In this document: positions 1 through 6,601 of the stretch, piece by piece
Layout of the letters: each line of letters begins with the position of its first letter
How positions within the stretch are numbered: position 1 is the first letter of the stretch
From: Chloroflexota bacterium
GTDB taxonomy: Bacteria; Chloroflexota; Limnocylindria; Limnocylindrales; CSP1-4
DNA length: 34,742 nt
Direction of reading: 5' to 3'
Assembly: GCA_016191345.1 (NCBI GenBank)
Contig: JACPOU010000034.1
Coordinates: 1-34,742 of the forward strand
Position numbers and translations under genes: made by a program
The notes under the pieces: generated by a model
Databases searched by the model: none
Seen by the model: the letters and a program-made list of their open reading frames with translations, nothing else
What the model was told of the DNA's origin: nothing

Positions 1-15
1 CGCCGCGCGTCCGGG

Positions 16-150
16 GTCACCGGGCGCAGCGCGGCCGTGGTCACCGGGCGCAGCGCGGCCGTGGTCACCGGGCGCAGCGCGGCCGTGGTCACCGGGCGCA
101 GCGCGGCCGTGGTCACCAGCCGCAGCGCGGCCGTGGTCACCGGGCGCACC
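16..150. repeat. 24-bp tandem repeat, five full units plus a partial
   Basis: Five consecutive 24-bp units (16-39, 40-63, 64-87, 88-111, 112-135) begin GTCACCGGGCGCAG and end GCGGCCGTG. The fifth has two changes (GTCACCAGCCG) and a sixth is cut short near 150. The array lies just 3' of the leftward anti-sigma gene. Because 24 is divisible by three, all frames stay open across it, so reading frames here are artefacts of the repeat. I see no other feature in bases 1-166. Confidence 0.9.
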
Positions 151-166
151 AGCCCCAGCCCCAGCC

Positions 167-1054
167 CTAGCCGTTCGCGCCGCCCAGGGTGCCCACCGAG
201 AGGACCGGCAGCGTCGGCGCGGTCGCGTTCGGGAGCGGCTCCAGCGTCAATGCCACGATCGCACCCGGTTCCGCGAGGCCCGTCGTCGCGGTGAACGTGC
301 CGGTGCCCGCCGAGCCCACCTGGAACCCGCCGATCGGCACCGGCGCCGCGTCGCCCACGATGACCCACGCCTCGTAGACCTCCGCGCCGGTGGTCGGCTT
401 GAGGCCGCGCATCGCGAGGACGAGCCTGCCCTCGGGCGAGACCGCGGCCACGCCGCTTGCCGTGACGGACGGGTCGGAGCCGCTCATGAAGGCCGTCTGG
501 CCGCCGGGCTGGCTCGCGATGGCAAGCGCGGACATGACCGCGTCCTGGTAGGCACGCGCCGTGGCGAGGTCGCCCTCGAGGTTCCCGAGCCGCGATTGCA
601 ACTGGACGTTCCACGCACCGAGGACCGCGATCGCGAGCGCGGCCGCGATCCGGACGAGCCACGTCCCGGCGCCCGCGGGCGACGCGGCGGTCCGGTCCGC
701 GCGAACGGTGCGCTCCGCGGCACTCGGAAATGGGATCGGCGCAGCTGCCGGCGGAGCGGCCGCGGGCGCGGGCGGGATCGCAGCGGACTGCGGGGCGGCT
801 CGGCGCTCCCCGCCCACACCCCTCGGCTCCGCGGCCGCGGCCGCGAGCAGCCGCGCCCGAAGCTCGGCCGGCGGCTCCACCGGCTCCAGCGATTCGGCGA
901 GGTACGGGACCACGCTGCCGAGCGACTCGAACTCCGGGTGCGCCTCGGGACACGACGCGAGGTGCTCCCGGACCGCGGCATCGTCCGCGGGGGTCAGCGC
1001 ACCCAGCACGAACCCGGCCGCGCGCTCGATGACGTCGCCGTGGCTGAGGGTCAT
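167..1054 (-). CDS. RskA-like anti-sigma factor, membrane-anchored
   Basis: A 295-aa protein that probably sequesters the ECF sigma factor encoded just upstream. Residues 1-70 form a small helical anti-sigma domain with HLASC (H31, C35). The usual second zinc cysteine is absent and H39 follows instead, so zinc binding is doubtful. Residues 80-130 are an Ala/Pro-rich linker, about 132-150 a single membrane helix (LVRIAAALAIAVLGAW), and about 190-295 an extracytoplasmic RskA-type domain (EVYEAWVIVG...PVPIGGF). The ATG at 1054 overlaps the sigma stop as ATGA, which fixes the start and implies translational coupling. A longer open frame upstream is only a shadow of the sigma gene. Family is clear; the inducing signal is not. 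Confidence 0.88.
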   Translation of the reverse strand: MTLSHGDVIERAAGFVLGALTPADDAAVREHLASCPEAHPEFESLGSVVPYLAESLEPVEPPAELRARLLAAAAAEPRGVGGERRAAPQSAAIPPAPAAAPPAAAPIPFPSAAERTVRADRTAASPAGAGTWLVRIAAALAIAVLGAWNVQLQSRLGNLEGDLATARAYQDAVMSALAIASQPGGQTAFMSGSDPSVTASGVAAVSPEGRLVLAMRGLKPTTGAEVYEAWVIVGDAAPVPIGGFQVGSAGTGTFTATTGLAEPGAIVALTLEPLPNATAPTLPVLSVGTLGGANG

Positions 1055-1677
1055 GGCAATCCCACCCCGTCGGTCGTGGCCACGGCATCGTCCCCGGCGA
1101 GGGCCCGCCGAAGCGCGAGCAGCCCGAGCCGCATCCGGCTCTTCACCGTCCCGAGCGGCGTCGCCGTGCGCTCCGCGATCTCGGTCTGGCTCAGGCCGCC
1201 GAAGTAGGCGAGCTCGATGGCCTCGCGCTGGACGTCGGACAGGGTCGCCAGGGCGGCCCGGACCTCGGCGGCATCGAGACGTCCGGCGACCTCCGGCCAC
1301 AGGTCGGCCGCCACGAGCTGGGGCGGCGGGGGGAGCTCGGGATCCGGGAGCTCCACGGCCGGCCGGCGCCGGCGGACCGCGTCGATGGCCCGGTGATGGA
1401 CGATCGACAGGAGCCAGGTCTTCACGCTGCCGCGCCCCTCGACGTAGCGATCGGCATGGCGCCACGCCCCCATGAAGGCGTCCTGGACGACGTCCTCGGC
1501 GAGGGTCCGGTCGGCGGTGATGCGGAGGGCGATTGCGAAGGCCATGGCTCGGTATCGATCGTAGAGGGCTTCCAGTGCGTCGAGACGTCCCGCGACGAGG
1601 TCGAGGAGGACCTGCCGGTCGGCATCATCCTCCGCCGACGCGATGCGGAGCGGGCCGGTCGACGGTTCGCCGGTCAT
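1051..1677 (-). CDS. ECF-type RNA polymerase sigma factor
   Basis: A 208-aa sigma-70 factor of the extracytoplasmic-function class. Region 2 spans about residues 34-104 (ALYDRYRAMAF, then AEDVVQDAFMGAWR, then SVKTWLLSIVHHRAIDAVRRR). Region 4 spans about 140-192 (LSDVQREAIELAYFGGLSQTEIAERTATPLGTVKSR, quoted here only by its ends LSDVQREAIELAYF and PLGTVKSR), which is the helix-turn-helix contacting -35 elements. Its ATG (1675-1677) overlaps the tmk stop and its stop overlaps the anti-sigma ATG, so it is the middle gene of a coupled trio. It is presumably held inactive by the RskA-like partner and resembles the SigK/SigL branch. Target promoters cannot be read from this window. Confidence 0.93.
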   Translation of the reverse strand: MTGEPSTGPLRIASAEDDADRQVLLDLVAGRLDALEALYDRYRAMAFAIALRITADRTLAEDVVQDAFMGAWRHADRYVEGRGSVKTWLLSIVHHRAIDAVRRRRPAVELPDPELPPPPQLVAADLWPEVAGRLDAAEVRAALATLSDVQREAIELAYFGGLSQTEIAERTATPLGTVKSRMRLGLLALRRALAGDDAVATTDGVGLP

Positions 1678-2345
1678 CGATCCATGCGCAGCGGCGGCAC
1701 GAGTGGTTCACCGACGGCGGCGTGCGCGGCCTCGATGACCTGCTCGAACACGGCCTCGATGCCCAGCTGGGCATCGATCACGACGAACCGGCCCGGCTCC
1801 CCTGCCGCAAGGTCGAGGAAGCCGGCGCGGACGCGCCGGTGGAAGTCGAGGTCGAACCCGGCCTCGAACCGGGTGTGATCGTCCGGCGCCTTGCGCCGCA
1901 ACCCGACCTCGGGGGGCACGTCGAGCAGGATCGTCAGGTCCGGCCGGATCCCGCCGGTGGCCGCCTCCGCCATCGCCCGCAGCGTCTCGATGGCCACCCC
2001 CGCCCCGTAGCCCTGGTAGGCGAGGGTCGAATCCGCGAAGCGCGTGCAGATGACGACCCGGCCCGCCTCGATGGCCGGCCGGACCACCTCGGCGATGAGC
2101 TGCGCCCGCGCGGCGTTGAAGAGGAGCGCGTCCGCGAGCGGCTCGATCGCGACCGAGGACCGCTCGAGGAGCAGGTCGCGAAGACGCTCGCCCAGGCGCG
2201 TGCCCCCAGGTTCGCGCGTGAGGACGACGTCGTGGCCGTCGGCCCGCAGCGCGTCGGCGAGCCGGGCCGCCTGGAGCGTCTTGCCCGCGCCCTCGGGGCC
2301 TTCCAGCGTCAGGAATCGGCCGCGCGGCCGCTCGGGCGAGGTCAC
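1674..2345 (-). CDS. tmk: Thymidylate kinase
   Basis: Phosphorylates dTMP to dTDP with ATP in the cytoplasm, an essential step of dTTP synthesis. The 223-aa product has the P-loop GPEGAGKT at residues 16-23, the TREPGG signature, and FADSTLAYQGYG, the dTMP-binding/DR-type motif; here TRFADS stands where many homologues have DRY. Length is normal for the family. I chose the GTG at 2345 because it lies 15 codons before the P-loop and because a -10 hexamer (TACACT) sits 6 nt upstream; a longer open frame up to 2525 has no support and would run into tldD. The stop overlaps the sigma-factor ATG, so this housekeeping gene heads a sigma/anti-sigma operon. Confidence 0.95.
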   Translation of the reverse strand: MTSPERPRGRFLTLEGPEGAGKTLQAARLADALRADGHDVVLTREPGGTRLGERLRDLLLERSSVAIEPLADALLFNAARAQLIAEVVRPAIEAGRVVICTRFADSTLAYQGYGAGVAIETLRAMAEAATGGIRPDLTILLDVPPEVGLRRKAPDDHTRFEAGFDLDFHRRVRAGFLDLAAGEPGRFVVIDAQLGIEAVFEQVIEAAHAAVGEPLVPPLRMDR

Positions 2346-2351
2346 CGGCCG

Positions 2352-2357
2352 AGTGTA
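2352..2357 (-). promoter_or_regulatory. Putative -10 box for leaderless tmk transcript
   Basis: TACACT on the minus strand ends 6 nt before the tmk GTG. With a normal -10 to start-site distance, transcription would begin at the start codon. No Shine-Dalgarno sequence or clear -35 box is visible. Confidence 0.5.
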
Positions 2358-2476
2358 GCCGACGCTCGGAGCTGGACCGCGGCGGCGATCCGGCGCCGGG
2401 AGCGCGCCCGTACCCTCCCGTTCCTGCCTCCAGGCGATAGGGCGTTCGACGGAGGGACGCACGACCGATCCCCTGC

Positions 2477-2482
2477 TACGCT
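2477..2482 (+). promoter_or_regulatory. Putative -10 box for tldD
   Basis: TACGCT lies 11 nt before the tldD ATG, predicting a leader of only about 4 nt. The box lies in the 148-nt divergent tmk/tldD region. Confidence 0.4.
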
Positions 2483-2493
2483 CCGCCTCCCCG

Positions 2494-3942
2494 ATGCGAG
2501 ACCTGACTGACCGCGCGCTCGACACGGCCTCCGGCCTCGGCGCCAGCTATGCCGACGTGCGCGTCGTCCGGCGCCTCGACGAGTCGATCGCCGTGAAGTC
2601 CGGGCGGCTCGAGGGCGTTGCCGCGGGCGAATCGGAGGGCTTCGGGGTCCGCGTCCTCGTCGACGGCGCGTGGGGCTTCGCGTCCTCCCATCGCCTCGAC
2701 CTCGCCGAGGCGGATCGCATCGCCGGCCTCGCCGTCCGCATCGCGAAGGCATCCGCCACCGCGCTTCGGGATCGCGTCCGGCTGGACGACCGCCCGCCGG
2801 CGCACGGCACGTTCGAGATCCCCGTCGCCGAGGACCCCTTCGACCTCCCGATCGAGCGGAAGATCGCCGACCTCCTCGCCGCCGACCGCGCCGCGAGCGG
2901 CACGAAGGGCGTCGCCTTCACCGAATCGAGCTTCGGCGCGCAGCGCGAGTGGAAGACCTTCGCCGCGACTGACGGCAGCTTCACCGAGCAGGTGATCACC
3001 CATGTCGGGGCGGCCGTCGAGGCGAACGCGATCGAGGGCGACGAGCACCAGCGCCGGAGCTATCCCGATGCCGGGGGCGGCTGGGGCGCCGGCGGCTACG
3101 AGCTCATCCGGGGGCTGGACCTGCTCGGCAACGCGGAGCGCGTCGCGGCCGAGGCGGTGGAGCTCCTGAGCGCCCCCCAGTGCCCGGCCGGCCGGACGAC
3201 GGTGATCCTGGACCCGGGCCAGCTCTACAACCAGGTCCACGAGAGCTGCGGCCACCCGACCGAGCTGGATCGGGTCTATGGGACCGAGGCGTCCTACGCC
3301 GGCACGAGCTTCCTCACGACGGACAGGCTCGACGAGGGCTTCCGCTACGGCTCCGACCTCGTCACGATCGTCGCCGACGCGACCGCGCCGCTGGGCATGG
3401 GCACATTCGGCTGGGACGACGAGGGCGTCGCCGCGCAGTCCGTCCCCCTCGTCCAGAACGGGGTCTTCGTGGGCTACCAGACATCGCGCGAGACCGCGCC
3501 GCGGATCGGCCGCTCCTCGGGGGGCGCGATGCGGGCGGACGGCTGGAACCGGATCCCGCTCATCCGGATGACGAACATCAACCTCCTGCCGGTCGACGGG
3601 ATGAGCCTCGACGACATCATCGCCGACACCGACGACGGCCTGTACCTCGGGACGAACCGGAGCTGGTCGATCGACGATCGGCGCCTCAACTTCCAGTTCG
3701 CGACCGAGTACGCCTACGAGATCAAGGGCGGCAAGCGCGGCCGCCTCGTCAAGAACCCCACGTACACCGGCATCACCTACGAGTTCTGGCGAGGCTGCGA
3801 CGCGATCGGCGACGCCAGCAGCTACGTCATGCTCGGGACCCCGAACTGCGGCAAGGGCGAGCCGAGCCAGGGCGCGCACGTCGGGCACGGCGTGTCCGGC
3901 GCCCGGTTCCGGAATGTCCAGGTCGGCGTGGGCAAGTGGTGA
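2494..3942 (+). CDS. tldD: Metalloprotease TldD subunit
   Basis: The 482-aa catalytic subunit of the TldD/TldE protease, known for removing leader peptides and degrading unfolded peptides (microcin B17 maturation, CcdA turnover in E. coli). The zinc motif HESCGH (HExxxH, H249-H254) is intact, followed by a typical TldD C-terminal half (GTNRSWSIDDRRLNFQ, ATEYAYEIKGGKRG, GKGEPSQGAHVGH). Length matches the family. The ATG at 2494 gives the standard N-terminus and has a -10-like box 11 nt upstream. The stop overlaps the tldE GTG (GTGA), so the two subunits are coupled. No RiPP precursor or cyclase gene is visible nearby, so the substrate is unknown. Confidence 0.96.
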   Translation: MRDLTDRALDTASGLGASYADVRVVRRLDESIAVKSGRLEGVAAGESEGFGVRVLVDGAWGFASSHRLDLAEADRIAGLAVRIAKASATALRDRVRLDDRPPAHGTFEIPVAEDPFDLPIERKIADLLAADRAASGTKGVAFTESSFGAQREWKTFAATDGSFTEQVITHVGAAVEANAIEGDEHQRRSYPDAGGGWGAGGYELIRGLDLLGNAERVAAEAVELLSAPQCPAGRTTVILDPGQLYNQVHESCGHPTELDRVYGTEASYAGTSFLTTDRLDEGFRYGSDLVTIVADATAPLGMGTFGWDDEGVAAQSVPLVQNGVFVGYQTSRETAPRIGRSSGGAMRADGWNRIPLIRMTNINLLPVDGMSLDDIIADTDDGLYLGTNRSWSIDDRRLNFQFATEYAYEIKGGKRGRLVKNPTYTGITYEFWRGCDAIGDASSYVMLGTPNCGKGEPSQGAHVGHGVSGARFRNVQVGVGKW

Positions 3943-5300
3943 GCGACACGTCACCCCTCGAGGGCCTGGCCCTCGCCGAGGACGTGGTCCGGCGTGCCGT
4001 CGCGGCCGGCGCCACCGAGGCCGAGGCCCTCGTCACGACCGAGGACGCGGCGCTCACCCGCTTCGCCAACAGCGAGATCCACCAGAACGTCGCGGAATCG
4101 AACGTCGGGGTGAACCTCCGGTTCATCATCGGGAAACGCATCGCGGTGATGTCCACGGGGCGGACCGACGACGAGGGCCTCCGGGCGCTCGTCGAGCGGG
4201 CGGCGGCAACGGCCCGGATCGTCGAGGAGCTCGAGGACTGGGGCGGCCTCCCGGCCCCCGACGGACCGGGCGTCCTGGACGGCCTCGAAGCCGGCTGCGC
4301 GACGGGCACGGCGGAGGCGAGCCCCGAATTCCGCGCCGACGGCGCGCGGGCGGTGATCGCGGCCGCCGACGCGCAGGGCGTCCTCGCGTACGGGTCCTTC
4401 GCCATCTCGACCGAGGGCATGGCGGTCGCGAACACGTCGGGGATTCGCGCGAACCAGCTTCGAACGAGCTCGCAGCTCCTGACCGTCCACATGTCGCCGG
4501 ACGGCGGCACCGGCTACGCCGAGGCGGTCGCCGCGGACGCGACGACCATCGACGCGGCCGCCCTTGGACGCGAGGCGGCGGCCAAGGCCCGGGCCACGGA
4601 GCAGGCCGTCTCCCTGCCGGCCGGGGACTACCCGGTCGTGCTCGAGGAGTACGCCGTCCTCGACATCGCCGACATGCTCGGCTATCTCGGGTTCTCCGCG
4701 CTCGCCGTGCAGGAGGGCCGCTCGTTCGCCGAGCCGGGCCGCCGGATCGGGCCGGAAACCATCTCGATCTGGGATGACGGCGCCGACCCGGCCGGGCTCC
4801 CCATGGCCTTCGATTACGAGGGAGTCCGCAAGCAGCGCGTGACGCTCGTCGAGAACGGCCTTTGCCGGGACGTCGTCTACGACGCCCAGACCGCGTCCCG
4901 CGACGGCCGCCGCTCCACCGGCCACGGCCTCCCGGCCCCGAACCCGTACGGCCCGTTCCCGATCAACATGGTCATGGCCGCCGGCCACACGAGCCGCGAA
5001 GACCTCGTCGCGGGGCTGGAGCGCGGCCTCCTCGTGACGCGCTTCCACTACACGAACCCGGTCCACCCCAAGCTCGCGATCGTGACCGGGATGACCCGCG
5101 ACGGGACGTTCCTCGTCGAGGACGGGAAGATCGTCGGGCCGGTCCGGAACCTCCGCTACACGCAGTCGTACCTCGACGCGCTGGCGGGCGTGAGCGCCGT
5201 CGGGCGAGAGCGCAAGACGCTCCGCGGCTTCCTCGGCAGCGCGGTCGTGCCGGCCCTCCGGATCGACGCCTGGACCTTCACCGGCACCACGGAGCACTGA
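3939..5300 (+). CDS. tldE: TldE/PmbA-type metalloprotease partner subunit
   Basis: A 453-aa non-catalytic partner of TldD; the pair forms a heterodimer enclosing the protease chamber. The protein lacks an HExxxH motif, as expected for TldE/PmbA, and contains family segments such as FANSEIHQNVAESN (about residue 38), SRDGRRSTGHGLP and PFPINMVMAAG. It ends with the RLD-type beta-rich region carrying GMTRDGTFLVEDGKIVGPV. The GTG at 3939 overlaps the tldD stop; the reading frame is open far upstream but that part is antiphase to tldD and not coding. The 42-nt gap to vapB contains a new promoter rather than readthrough coupling. Confidence 0.94.
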   Translation: MSDTSPLEGLALAEDVVRRAVAAGATEAEALVTTEDAALTRFANSEIHQNVAESNVGVNLRFIIGKRIAVMSTGRTDDEGLRALVERAAATARIVEELEDWGGLPAPDGPGVLDGLEAGCATGTAEASPEFRADGARAVIAAADAQGVLAYGSFAISTEGMAVANTSGIRANQLRTSSQLLTVHMSPDGGTGYAEAVAADATTIDAAALGREAAAKARATEQAVSLPAGDYPVVLEEYAVLDIADMLGYLGFSALAVQEGRSFAEPGRRIGPETISIWDDGADPAGLPMAFDYEGVRKQRVTLVENGLCRDVVYDAQTASRDGRRSTGHGLPAPNPYGPFPINMVMAAGHTSREDLVAGLERGLLVTRFHYTNPVHPKLAIVTGMTRDGTFLVEDGKIVGPVRNLRYTQSYLDALAGVSAVGRERKTLRGFLGSAVVPALRIDAWTFTGTTEH

Positions 5301-5308
5301 CGCCCGGG

Positions 5309-5344
5309 TTGCCTTCTACCGTGGCGATGGTAGAGTTCCACCAT
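5309..5344 (+). promoter_or_regulatory. vapBC promoter with two overlapping dyads (candidate autoregulatory operator)
   Basis: TTGCCT (5309-5314), a 16-nt gap, and TAGAGT (5331-5336) lie 6 nt before the vapB ATG, predicting a leaderless transcript. Two inverted repeats with 8-nt spacers overlap the promoter: TCTACC (5315-5320) with GGTAGA (5329-5334), and ATGGT (5327-5331) with ACCAT (5340-5344). VapB-type antitoxins usually repress their own operon through such dyads. The operator role is inference. Confidence 0.55.
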
Positions 5345-5606
5345 GAGCCTCAACATCAAGAACGCGGAGACCTACCGGCTCGTCAAGGAGCTGGCCGAGG
5401 CGACCGGCGAATCCATGACGACGGCCGTTACCGAGGCGGTCCGGGAGCGACTGGGGCGGATCCGCGCGGAGCGCGGCGTCGATCACGAGGCCCGCGTCCA
5501 GCGGATCCTCGACATGGCGGCGGCGATGCGGGAGCGCGCGCCGGCTGGGTACTTCGACCAGGACTTCGATGCGCTGCTGTACGACGAGCGAGGCCTCCCG
5601 AAGTGA
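5343..5606 (+). CDS. vapB: VapB-family antitoxin (Rv0623-like)
   Basis: An 87-aa antitoxin. Residues 1-45 (MSLNIKNAETYRLVKELAEA... then TAVTEAVRERL) match the PSK/Rv0623 antitoxin family, whose N-terminal part forms a ribbon-helix-helix DNA-binding dimer. The C-terminal tail (about 60-87, YFDQDFDALLYDERGLPK) is the likely toxin-wrapping segment. No ribosome-binding site precedes the ATG; a -10 box at 6 nt suggests leaderless translation. The stop overlaps the vapC GTG. It neutralises the VapC ribonuclease and probably represses its own promoter through the dyads at 5315-5344. Confidence 0.92.
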   Translation: MSLNIKNAETYRLVKELAEATGESMTTAVTEAVRERLGRIRAERGVDHEARVQRILDMAAAMRERAPAGYFDQDFDALLYDERGLPK

Positions 5607-6055
5607 TCGTCGACACGTCCGCGATCGTTGCCGTCCTTCGCGGTGAGCAGGGCGCGAGAGCCTACTCCTCGATGATCGAGTCGGCTCCGATTGCCCGGAT
5701 TTCGGCGGCCACCTATGTCGAGCTCGGGATTGTCATCGATGGCCTGAAGGACCCGGTCCTGTCCGGCTCGCTCGACGCATTCCTGGTCACGATGGCCGTG
5801 GTGGTCGAGCCGTTCACGACCACCCAGGCGCGGATCGCGCGCTCCGCCTACCAGCGCTTCGGCAAGGGCAGCGGGCACCCGGCTCGCCTGAACATGGGCG
5901 ACTGCTTTGCCTACGCCCTCGCGCGCGAGCTCGAGGAGCCGCTCCTGTTCAAGGGCGACGACTTCAAGCTGACGGACATCGAGGTCGTGATCGAGCCCAC
6001 GAAGCACAAGCGCCTCAGCGAGGTCATCGCCAACTACGGATCGCCCCTGCCGTAG
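5603..6055 (+). CDS. vapC: VapC toxin, PIN-domain ribonuclease
   Basis: A 150-aa PIN-domain endoribonuclease. The acidic magnesium-binding residues are in place: D4 in VIVDTSAIVAVL, E40 in AATYVELG, D100 in LNMGDCFAYALA, D119 in LLFKGDDF. Length is normal, and the usual VapC C-terminus is extended by about 20 residues (HKRLSEVIANYGSPLP). The GTG at 5603 overlaps the vapB stop. Known VapC toxins cleave tRNA or rRNA; the target here cannot be told. The last 22 bases overlap the 3' end of the opposite-strand DUF393 gene, leaving no terminator between the convergent genes. Confidence 0.93.
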   Translation: MIVDTSAIVAVLRGEQGARAYSSMIESAPIARISAATYVELGIVIDGLKDPVLSGSLDAFLVTMAVVVEPFTTTQARIARSAYQRFGKGSGHPARLNMGDCFAYALARELEEPLLFKGDDFKLTDIEVVIEPTKHKRLSEVIANYGSPLP

Positions 6056-6462
6056 GCCGCCGCGGCCGGCGGGACCGCGCAGGCCGTCTCGAGGCGCAGG
6101 GCGCGGCTGATCGCCCGCCGGTTCCGGGCCACGAGCGCGTAGCCGACACCGATCGCCCACGCCGCCGGCGGCAGGCGCCCGAGCAGCGCCGGCACGCGAC
6201 CGCCCGGCAGCCGCGCGACGATCTCGAGGACCGCCGCACCGCCGCTCACCACCCGGCCCGAGGCCGGGTCGAGGACGTGAAGCTCGTCATGGAGCGGGTG
6301 ACCCGCCGCGGTGTCGTGCACCAGGGGCCGGTCGTCGAGCGCGGCCTGCTGGAGGGACAGCAGCTCGAGCCGCCCCGCCCGATCCCAGCGCCGCAGCTGC
6401 CGCGCGGTCAGCGTGCAGATCCCGCAGTCGGCATCGAAGAGGACGAGGAGTCGCGGTGTCAT
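6034..6462 (-). CDS. DUF393 / DCC-family thiol-disulfide oxidoreductase-like protein
   Basis: A 142-aa protein beginning LLVLFDADCGICT, the DxxCxxC signature of the DCC/DUF393 family, which has a thioredoxin-like fold and presumed redox activity (C13/C16 region). Following segments LELLSLQQ and HDELHVLDPASGRVVSGGAAV fit the family. A hydrophobic stretch (PAAWAIGVGYALVARNR) near residue 110 is common in these proteins. I chose the ATG at 6462, seven residues before the hydrophobic strand; the longer frame to 6540 adds a basic, unfamiliar N-terminus. No clear promoter is seen. Its 3' end overlaps vapC by 22 bp on the other strand. Confidence 0.85.
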   Translation of the reverse strand: MTPRLLVLFDADCGICTLTARQLRRWDRAGRLELLSLQQAALDDRPLVHDTAAGHPLHDELHVLDPASGRVVSGGAAVLEIVARLPGGRVPALLGRLPPAAWAIGVGYALVARNRRAISRALRLETACAVPPAAAAYGRGDP

Positions 6463-6563
6463 CGCCGGAGGTTCCTTCGGATGGCCACCGGACCGGGCGC
6501 GGCCGTCCAGAACGGGACGACGACTTCGTGGTCGGCGCACTCGATGACGATGTGCCCCTGGCG

Positions 6564-6595
6564 AAGGCCCGGGCGCGGCGACCGCGCCGGGCCTT
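6564..6595. terminator. Strong GC-rich stem-loop after the R3H/AAA gene
   Basis: AAGGCCCGGGCGCGG (6564-6578) pairs with CCGCGCCGGGCCTT (6582-6595) across a CGA loop with one bulged G. It begins 6 nt beyond the R3H/AAA stop codon on the minus strand. It has no clear U-tract, so it is either a non-canonical terminator or an mRNA 3'-end stabiliser. The rest of 6463-6601 shows nothing else I can assign. Confidence 0.7.
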
Positions 6596-6601
6596 GCCGC
6601 T

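Noticed and set aside
2476..3954. A 492-codon leftward open frame antisense to tldD
   Set aside because: It mirrors tldD codon for codon; no ribosome-binding site, low-complexity product.
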